From CALGLS01 sp047626155 (GTDB lineage: Bacteria; Bacteroidota; Bacteroidia; Chitinophagales; Saprospiraceae): DNA of 5,036 nucleotides. Below the pieces are notes generated by a model. The model saw only the letters and a program-made list of their open reading frames with translations, ran no database searches and was not told the DNA's origin. Below are positions 1 through 5,036 of this stretch, piece after piece (within the stretch, counting starts at the first letter, position 1; every line of letters starts with the position of its first letter). Where the stretch lies: contig JBLHRR010000246.1 in NCBI GenBank assembly GCA_047626155.1, forward strand, positions 1 through 5,036, read 5' to 3'. A program made the translations under genes and the position numbers.

Positions 1-1
1 G

Positions 2-1852
2 GCTCTTATCGTGGATCTAATCGTTGAAAACGATGCACTGATTTATGGGAATTTGGACGTTGAGGGTGAAACAACCCTTTTCAGATTGACCGTGGAAGAA
101 AATGCTTATTTGAATACTGAAGGCGGTGAAACCATTATCAATGGCCCTACCACGGTTCACAATACTTTAGATGTAGATGCAAGTACGCATTTGAATATTG
201 AAGGAGGTACGACAGTAGTGGAAGGCCCTACCACGGTTCACAATACTTTAGATGTAGATGCAAGTACACATTTGAATATTGAAGGAGGTTCGACAGTAGT
301 GGAAGGTCCTACCACGGTTCACAATACTTTAGATGTAGATGCAAGTACACATTTGAATATTGAAGGAGGTTCGACAGTAGTGGAAGGTCCTACCACGGTT
401 CACAATACTTTAGATGTAGATGCAAGTACACATTTGAATATTGAAGGAGGTTCGACAAATATCCACGGAGCAACTACTATAAGTGGAGCCACTATCGTGA
501 ATAATACTTCTAATTTAAATGGAAAAGTTATCATCAACGCTGCTGTAACTGGAGGAATGCAAGATGATATTACTCAATATCCTCTTTTAGTAAAAGGAGG
601 GGATCATGGTGTAGCCATTCAAGTAAATGGAATAACTCCTCAGCGGAACACTAATTTTTTAACTGTCTTTGATGGCAATGGAGATGCAATGGGACGAATT
701 GAAGGATTTCAAGGGCTAACTGGGATTTTGCAGAACCTGGTAGATGCTATCGTAGGTGCTATTACGGACTCTTCAACCCCATCAGGGAATCCAGCAGATG
801 TACCTCCTTCTGTTGCACAATATTTTAATAATGATTATGCTGTTGGAGCACTCATGGAAACACTTGATTTAGCGAATGGAATAGTAAAAGTGGCCACAAA
901 CGCTACTGCTTGCGCAGTTGGGGTAGGAATTGCTGGAGATTGTGATGATGTTTTTTGGTCGGTTGTTGATGCCGTTGTCCAGGGAATTCAGTTAGGTGGA
1001 TATATTGCGTACAACGAGATAAATATTGGTGCGGCCTTTGAATCAGGTGGAGCCGATTATGCAGAATGGTTAGAAAAAGCATCACCAATGGAACAGATTT
1101 ATTTTGGAGAAGTAGTAGGTGTAAAAGGTGGAATTATTTCTAAAGATTTTATTGATGCGGATAAATTTATGGTCATTTCTAATAGCCCAACAATTATCGG
1201 TGCGATGCCATCTGAAGGGAGAGAATCGATGTATGAAAAGATTGCATTTATGGGACAAGTTCCTGTAAAGGTTATCGGGGCAGTTAACCGAGGAGATTAT
1301 ATCCTTCCTTCTGGAAATAATGATGGAATGGCAATTGCGGTTTCTAAAGATAATATGAAAGCCAAAGATTATGGTCGGATTGTTGGAATTGCTTGGTCAG
1401 AATCTGATGGGAAAGAATTATTCGATTACATCACAACTGCGGTAGGTATCAACTCCAATGATATGGCAAAAACGATGGAAGACATGCAAATCGTAATTAA
1501 CCAAATTCAAATGGCTATGCGAGATATTAATCCAAACTTCCAGCCTACTTATTTTGATGTAGATGGTCAAGTTGATCTGAATGCTAATCACTATACGAGC
1601 TCTCCTCCTCTTGATATTGTGGTCGGTAATCAATTGGGAATTTCTGAATTTTCTTCTAAAGAGGAAGTTTTTAATGCGGCTAAGGAATACGTAACTTCCC
1701 AGGAGTTGGATATGAACAAATATCCTTACTTCTTAGAAATTTTGGAAAATCCATCAGATATTGAATTAATGAAAAAAGCTAGAGACCATTATTTAATCGT
1801 AATCAAAAGATGCGAGAACATTATGGCATATAACAACAAGAAGAGAGACTAA
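2..1852 (+). CDS. Fibre/adhesin-like repeat protein with GADYAEW domain (5' partial)
   Basis: The frame is open to the left edge, so the GTG at 11 is probably internal; residues are numbered from it (613 aa). Residues 19-44 are a degenerate repeat. Residues 45-152 are four 27-residue repeats (GPTTVHNTLDVDA then STHLNIEGGSTVVE), followed by a degraded Gly/Thr/Asn-rich stretch to about 176. This alternating pattern is typical of beta-helical fibres. A module around YPLLVKGGDHGVAIQVNG leads to a linker with hydrophobic segments (about 270-340). Residues 345-481 form a conserved block: GADYAEW (347-353), then VISNSP, FMGQVPVKV, GDYILPSG and AVGIN. It resembles the Peptidase_G2-type self-cleaving chaperone domain of phage appendages, where ADYAE-like motifs occur; this is recalled, not searched. 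Residues 484-500 could form a short coiled coil. The last 110 residues are unrecognised. I see no obvious type IX sorting domain. An extracellular trimeric fibre is inferred; exact function is unknown. Confidence 0.8.
   Translation, partial: ALIVDLIVENDALIYGNLDVEGETTLFRLTVEENAYLNTEGGETIINGPTTVHNTLDVDASTHLNIEGGTTVVEGPTTVHNTLDVDASTHLNIEGGSTVVEGPTTVHNTLDVDASTHLNIEGGSTVVEGPTTVHNTLDVDASTHLNIEGGSTNIHGATTISGATIVNNTSNLNGKVIINAAVTGGMQDDITQYPLLVKGGDHGVAIQVNGITPQRNTNFLTVFDGNGDAMGRIEGFQGLTGILQNLVDAIVGAITDSSTPSGNPADVPPSVAQYFNNDYAVGALMETLDLANGIVKVATNATACAVGVGIAGDCDDVFWSVVDAVVQGIQLGGYIAYNEINIGAAFESGGADYAEWLEKASPMEQIYFGEVVGVKGGIISKDFIDADKFMVISNSPTIIGAMPSEGRESMYEKIAFMGQVPVKVIGAVNRGDYILPSGNNDGMAIAVSKDNMKAKDYGRIVGIAWSESDGKELFDYITTAVGINSNDMAKTMEDMQIVINQIQMAMRDINPNFQPTYFDVDGQVDLNANHYTSSPPLDIVVGNQLGISEFSSKEEVFNAAKEYVTSQELDMNKYPYFLEILENPSDIELMKKARDHYLIVIKRCENIMAYNNKKRD
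143..466 (+). repeat. 81-bp in-frame tandem repeat, four copies
   Basis: The copies are 143-223, 224-304, 305-385 and 386-466, each exactly 81 bp (27 codons). Copies 2 and 3 differ at one base (ggc versus ggt at the first codon). Copy 1 differs from copy 2 at two bases (acg/aca and ggtacg/ggttcg). Copy 4 is identical to copy 3 up to 457 and then diverges into the following unique sequence. Degenerate relatives flank the array at 65-142 and 467-538. Because the unit is a multiple of three, gain or loss of copies keeps the reading frame and changes only the fibre length. Confidence 0.97.
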
Positions 1853-1930
1853 TTTCGATGAAGGGTGGCTTAGTATTGTATGACAAGCGATGACCCTTTC
1901 CATGATCTATAGACTGTTTTAAGGACAAGT

Positions 1931-1985
1931 AGTTGGCTTCGCTGGAACGCATTTCTTTTGCGTTTGAGGGAAGCCAACTCTTTTT
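1931..1985 (+). terminator. Rho-independent terminator after the fibre gene
   Basis: A perfect 9-bp outer stem pairs agttggctt (1931-1939) with aagccaact (1971-1979). A second 6-bp inner stem pairs aacgca (1946-1951) with tgcgtt (1959-1964) around a 7-base loop, with unpaired bases between the two stems. The outer stem is followed by c and T5 (1981-1985). It lies 78 bases after the fibre gene's stop codon, in the right orientation to end its transcript. No comparable T-run follows on the other strand. Confidence 0.82.
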
Positions 1986-2543
1986 ATTAGTTCCTTATAC
2001 TCAAGAACTAACAAGTCCTAAGCCTATTTCCTTCCCCCACCCAATAGCTAAAACTTCCGACCTTAGCTCCTCACCCAACACAAGTCCTAACGTCCAACAA
2101 AACGCACCAAGTCTATTGGCAGAAAAAGCTCCGTTTGCTCAGCATTCTCCCGAGTATCTAGTTCCTCGTCTCATTCGGTTGTTTCATCCTCCTCATATTA
2201 TTTTGGAATTAATCCACCGGATTTTGTAGCACAGCTAGAGTGGCTTGGGCTTTTGGTTTGGCCGGCCGGGGCGTTTTTTTTCCAGCTATGGTACGGGGCA
2301 TTTTTTACAAACGTATGAACAAAAAAGGGACTATCGCAGAAATGCCTGCTATGTATTCGTTTCGTTAGCATTCTTACAGAAGAACTCACCTCATAAAGAC
2401 ACTGCTAGCTAAAGTTCAATTCCATTTTGTTTATGTTTTTAATCGAAAATCTATCAAAAGAATTGCATTTGAATATGAAAAATTATTTATAGAGATCTAA
2501 TTAAAACCTTATCACCAAAGCCTCTGTTCTATCCATCGCAAAA
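1986..2543. other. Long intergenic region without a convincing gene
   Basis: No open frame here looks like a real gene. Short open stretches exist on both strands (for example to 2229 on +, and 2198-2389 on -), but they have no plausible ATG start with a ribosome site, or have odd composition. The part from about 2100 to 2400 is more structured than random AT-rich spacer. It contains a GC-rich spot with the palindrome ggccggcc (2260-2267) followed by a T8 run (2274-2281), and several stop-separated frames that read like decayed coding sequence. An 11-bp direct repeat, acaagtcctaa, occurs at 2011-2021 and 2080-2090. From 2400 the sequence becomes AT-rich, as expected upstream of a gene, but I could not pick a clear Bacteroidota promoter (TAnnTTTG with an upstream TTG). 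Confidence 0.55.
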
Positions 2544-2574
2544 AGCGTTTTCTTTTTTTTCAGAGAAAAGCGCT
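2544..2574. repeat. Imperfect hairpin upstream of the lipoprotein gene
   Basis: agcgttttct (2544-2553) pairs with agaaaagcgct (2564-2574), giving ten base pairs with one bulged g (2570) and a 10-base loop that is mostly T. There is no T-run after either end, so it is not a standard terminator. It may be a regulatory structure or chance in a T-rich stretch. Confidence 0.4.
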
Positions 2575-2592
2575 GTAATTAATATTACCGGT

Positions 2593-2634
2593 TTTCTGAC
2601 GAATATTTTGTGGAACTAAATTATTCGTCAGAAA
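2593..2634. promoter_or_regulatory. Perfect 13-bp inverted repeat at the lipoprotein gene start
   Basis: tttctgacgaata (2593-2605) and tattcgtcagaaa (2622-2634) are exact reverse complements with a 16-base spacer. The spacer contains the GTG at 2610, an alternative start for the downstream gene. The right arm ends just before the aaagg that could act as a weak ribosome site for the TTG at 2652. It could be an operator for a dimeric regulator or a 5'-leader RNA hairpin. The structure is seen directly; its role is inferred. Confidence 0.6.
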
Positions 2635-2651
2635 GGATAAAACATAAACAA

Positions 2652-4913
2652 TTGAAAAATCTACATTTCCTTTTCCTAGTCGCGCTATTCCTACACTCCT
2701 GCGAACAAACGGAAAAGAAAACTAATAAACAGTATGCGCACGCAGTTCACGAGTATGCGGAAAAAACGAAAAGCCCTGTTTTTCTAGACGCTTCAACAAA
2801 GGCAATGGCAGAAGAACTCAGAGCTATCGCACAAGATCCAACCAATGAAGACATGTGGTACCTCAACGCTAAAAAAGCAAAGAAGTATGAAGCCCAACGC
2901 CCTCAACTTCAAAACCAACCTGGTCCGTGGATCATTACTACTTTCCAGGCCGCTTTTCAATGGCTCAACGCCGGAAACTATGATCGTTCTATATCTTTAA
3001 TGAACTCATTGTTTGAATACCTAAAGAAAAATAACATTGATCTTCCGGCCCCACAATTCAGCACACTCAAAGAAATCCATGCAATTGCTTACATGCGTAA
3101 AGGAGAAATAGAAAACTGCCTGGAAAATCACAATGCCTATTCTTGTCTGCTTCCCATCTCCGGGCCAGGCCAACATGAAAACCGATCTGGTTCAACGGAT
3201 GCGATTAGCATCTATGAGGAGCTGCTGAAAAACGATCCGAATAATTTGCAAAATAAGTGGTTGTATAATATCGCACAAATGACTTTGGGTAACTACCCCG
3301 ACAAGGTAGCTGCTGATAAAAGAATTGATCCTAAAGTTTTTAAGTCAGAAGCGACACTCGAAAAGTTCATGGATGTAGCAATGGATTTGGGTGTTGCGGT
3401 CAATGATATTTCCGGATCTGTTATTTTAGAAGATTTTAATAACGATCATTACCTGGATATTATGGTCAGCTCATATGGTTTGGAAGACCAACTAAAATAC
3501 TTTGAAAACGATAAGAAGGGAGGTTTCTCTGACAAAACGAATGAGGCTGGTTTACTAGGACTTTGGAGTGGTCTCAATATGGTTCAGGCTGATTATAATA
3601 ACGATGGCCTGATAGATGTTCTGGTCCTTCGCGGAGGATGGATGGGCGGAGAAGGGTTGCATCCAAATTCCTTGTTGAAAAACGAAGGGAATGGCAAATT
3701 CAGAGACGTTACGAAGGAAGTGGGAGTCTATTCTAAATACCCCACACAGACCGCTTCTTGGGGCGATTATAATAATGACGGCCATATTGACCTTTTTATT
3801 GCGAATGAATCAACTCGCTCGGTAACAGCTTTTTGTGAGTTGTTTCATAACAACGGAGATGGTACGTTTACAGAAAAAGCAGCTGCACTGGGATTGAACA
3901 AACAAGGCTTTTACAAAGGTTGTTCCTGGGGAGATGTCAATCAAGACGGATGGCCCGACTTGTACCTTTCCAACATAGTTGGCTCCAACGTTTTAATGCT
4001 CAATGATGGCAAAGGGACTAGCTTTACCGATATCGCAGGACAATCGAATACGACAGAACCTAACAATAGTTTCCCCTGCTGGTTTTTCGATTACAATCAG
4101 GATGGACTGGAGGATATTTTTGTAAGCGGTTTTGATGTTCAGCAGTTTGAATCCGCAGCAGGAGAAGTCGCAAAAGACTATCTGGGCATAAAGACTCAGG
4201 CAGAAAAACCGCGGCTATATAGGAATAATGGCAACAACACATTCACAGATGTTTCTGCTGTCGCAAAAGTAGATAAAGTTTTATACACGATGGGTTGTAA
4301 CGTCGGTGATTTGAATAATGATGGCTATCCTGATTTCTATGCCGCCACTGGCACCCCAGACTTCAGGGCGCTGATTCCAAATCGCATGTTTTTAAATGAT
4401 GGCGGAAAAGAATTTAAAGATGTGACGACGGCTGGTGGTTTCGGTCATTTACAAAAAGGCCACGGCGTTGCTTTTGGAGACTTGGATTCAGATGGAGACC
4501 AGGACGTGTATGCGGTGTTAGGTGGTTCTTATCAAGGGGATAATTTCATGAATGCCTTATTTCAGAATCCAGGCACCGATGGGCATTTTTTGACGCTCAA
4601 ATTAGAAGGAACAACAGCAAACAAAGCTGCAATTGGTGCATTGGTTAAAACGGTTGTAGAGACGGGGAAAGGAGAAAAAGCATTTTATCAACGGGTAAGG
4701 TCGGGCGGAAGCTTTGGCGCAAATACCTTACGCATAGAGCAAGGTGTCGGTGCCGCTACCGCAATCAAACAAGTCGAGGTGTTTTGGCCTGGCAATTCAG
4801 AAGCAGAAGTTTTTCAGGGTTTCGATATAGATGGTTTTTATATGCTAAAAGAAGGAGGTGGTCAAGCGATTAAAGTAGATGTCAAAGCCGTTAGCTTTAA
4901 GAAAGGTGGATAA
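2652..4913 (+). CDS. CRTAC1-like lipoprotein: TPR-like, seven FG-GAP/VCBS motifs, ASPIC/UnbV
   Basis: Starting at TTG 2652 gives 753 aa and a compact lipoprotein signal, MKNLHFLFLVALFLHSC, with the lipidated Cys at 17. GTG 2610 would add 14 residues and sits in an inverted-repeat loop. A weak aaagg at 2632-2636 lies 15 bases upstream. Residues 40-245 are helical and TPR-like, with Cys156, Cys165 and His175 in a motif (ENCLENHNAYSC) that I associate with bacterial relatives of CRTAC1. Seven Asp-rich calcium loops of the FG-GAP/VCBS type start near 261 (DFNNDHYLD), 314, 372, 428, 480, 553 and 610 (DLDSDGDQD). This suggests a seven-bladed integrin-alpha-like propeller; loop 1 has His in place of Gly. 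The ASPIC/UnbV domain (about 643-732) includes AIGALV and FWPG. The protein is probably anchored in the outer membrane and binds a protein or glycan; the ligand is unknown. Its stop codon overlaps an IS3 fragment. Confidence 0.88.
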   Translation: MKNLHFLFLVALFLHSCEQTEKKTNKQYAHAVHEYAEKTKSPVFLDASTKAMAEELRAIAQDPTNEDMWYLNAKKAKKYEAQRPQLQNQPGPWIITTFQAAFQWLNAGNYDRSISLMNSLFEYLKKNNIDLPAPQFSTLKEIHAIAYMRKGEIENCLENHNAYSCLLPISGPGQHENRSGSTDAISIYEELLKNDPNNLQNKWLYNIAQMTLGNYPDKVAADKRIDPKVFKSEATLEKFMDVAMDLGVAVNDISGSVILEDFNNDHYLDIMVSSYGLEDQLKYFENDKKGGFSDKTNEAGLLGLWSGLNMVQADYNNDGLIDVLVLRGGWMGGEGLHPNSLLKNEGNGKFRDVTKEVGVYSKYPTQTASWGDYNNDGHIDLFIANESTRSVTAFCELFHNNGDGTFTEKAAALGLNKQGFYKGCSWGDVNQDGWPDLYLSNIVGSNVLMLNDGKGTSFTDIAGQSNTTEPNNSFPCWFFDYNQDGLEDIFVSGFDVQQFESAAGEVAKDYLGIKTQAEKPRLYRNNGNNTFTDVSAVAKVDKVLYTMGCNVGDLNNDGYPDFYAATGTPDFRALIPNRMFLNDGGKEFKDVTTAGGFGHLQKGHGVAFGDLDSDGDQDVYAVLGGSYQGDNFMNALFQNPGTDGHFLTLKLEGTTANKAAIGALVKTVVETGKGEKAFYQRVRSGGSFGANTLRIEQGVGAATAIKQVEVFWPGNSEAEVFQGFDIDGFYMLKEGGGQAIKVDVKAVSFKKGG

Positions 4914-5036
4914 CAGATGCCTATTCAAGAAAGGTAATGGGTTATAATTTTTCAAGGCGGATGACTGCTAAATGTTGTGTAGTCGCATTGGAGCGAGCAC
5001 TGAAAAGTCGTAGCTATCCTGAACGAAAATTGATCC
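4910..5036 (+). pseudogene. IS3-family transposase (OrfB) internal fragment, 5' truncated
   Basis: A frame different from the lipoprotein gene reads ITDAYSRKVMGYNF, then SRRMTAKCCVVALERALK and SRSYPERKLI, and stays open to the right edge. In IS3-family OrfB proteins this stretch lies between the first catalytic Asp region and the HHSDRG block that carries the second, which would come immediately after the window ends. The family match is from recalled conserved sequence, not a search. The start of OrfB, the first catalytic Asp and OrfA are absent: upstream DNA is lipoprotein coding sequence, and in this frame a TAA occurs at 4898-4900. An ATG at 4937 is internal to the homology and is not a real start. 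This is therefore a remnant cut off on its left side; its right extent is unknown. Confidence 0.83.

Noticed and set aside
143..466. Repeat array as a CRISPR
   Set aside because: The units are 81 bp, directly adjacent with no unique spacers, and lie in frame within a long protein-coding gene.
2..1852. Prophage tail-fibre module
   Set aside because: The fibre-like protein has phage-like architecture, but no other phage structural, lysis or integration gene is in the window and the next gene is a host-type lipoprotein. The upstream side is not visible, so this is unsupported rather than excluded.
1860..1900. Small inverted repeat gaagggt / accctttc after the fibre gene stop
   Set aside because: Only about six base pairs with a long loop and no T-run. 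The strong hairpin at 1931-1985 explains termination better.
1933..2229. 98-codon open frame on + starting at TTG
   Set aside because: It begins inside the terminator hairpin, has no ribosome site, and has Pro/Ser/His-rich composition without a recognisable domain. It is at most a remnant of something decayed.
2198..2389. 63-codon open frame on the minus strand in the intergenic region
   Set aside because: Composition is rich in Ser, His and Lys with no recognisable domain, and the opposite strand reads equally well in pieces, so coding is not supported.
2604..2610. tattttg as a Bacteroidota -7 promoter element
   Set aside because: It is one base short of TAnnTTTG and no TTG is found at the expected upstream distance, so no promoter was called.
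4937..5036. ATG at 4937 as the start of a new small gene
   Set aside because: The similarity to IS3 transposase continues upstream of this ATG in the same frame (ITDAYSRKV), so it is an internal methionine of a truncated gene.

Overview
The window looks like chromosomal DNA from a Bacteroidota bacterium, possibly the Saprospiria. This rests on the kinds of protein present (a repeat-built fibre protein with a GADYAEW-type C-terminal domain, and a lipoprotein with a TPR-like, FG-GAP and ASPIC/UnbV layout), on the moderate-to-low GC content, and on the weak Shine-Dalgarno signals. The phylum is fairly safe; anything finer is a guess.

Layout: (1) Positions 2-1852 (+) hold the 3' part of a long fibre- or adhesin-like gene whose reading frame runs off the left edge. 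It has an 81-bp tandem repeat in four near-identical copies, a linker with hydrophobic stretches, a conserved domain around GADYAEW that resembles self-cleaving fibre-chaperone (Peptidase_G2-like) domains, and an unrecognised C-terminal tail. (2) A nested hairpin followed by T5 (1931-1985) is a convincing terminator for it. (3) About 670 bp of apparently non-coding DNA (1940-2609) contains a GC-rich spot with an eight-base palindrome next to a T8 run, and short broken frames. This could be a degenerate or dispersed element. (4) Just before the second gene lie an imperfect hairpin and a perfect 13-bp inverted repeat (2593-2634). (5) Positions 2652-4913 (+) encode a large predicted lipoprotein: signal peptide, helical TPR-like region with a conserved Cys pair, seven calcium-loop FG-GAP motifs and an ASPIC/UnbV domain, as in the CRTAC1-like family. 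(6) From about 4910 to the right edge, another frame encodes an internal piece of an IS3-family transposase. Its 5' half is missing, and it begins exactly at the stop codon of the lipoprotein gene.

The two large genes look like separate transcription units for surface or exported proteins; nothing shows that they work together. The best leads are the recent expansion of the 81-bp repeat, the transposase fragment that overlaps the lipoprotein gene's stop codon, and the inverted repeat at that gene's start. I found no complete new multi-gene system in the window.
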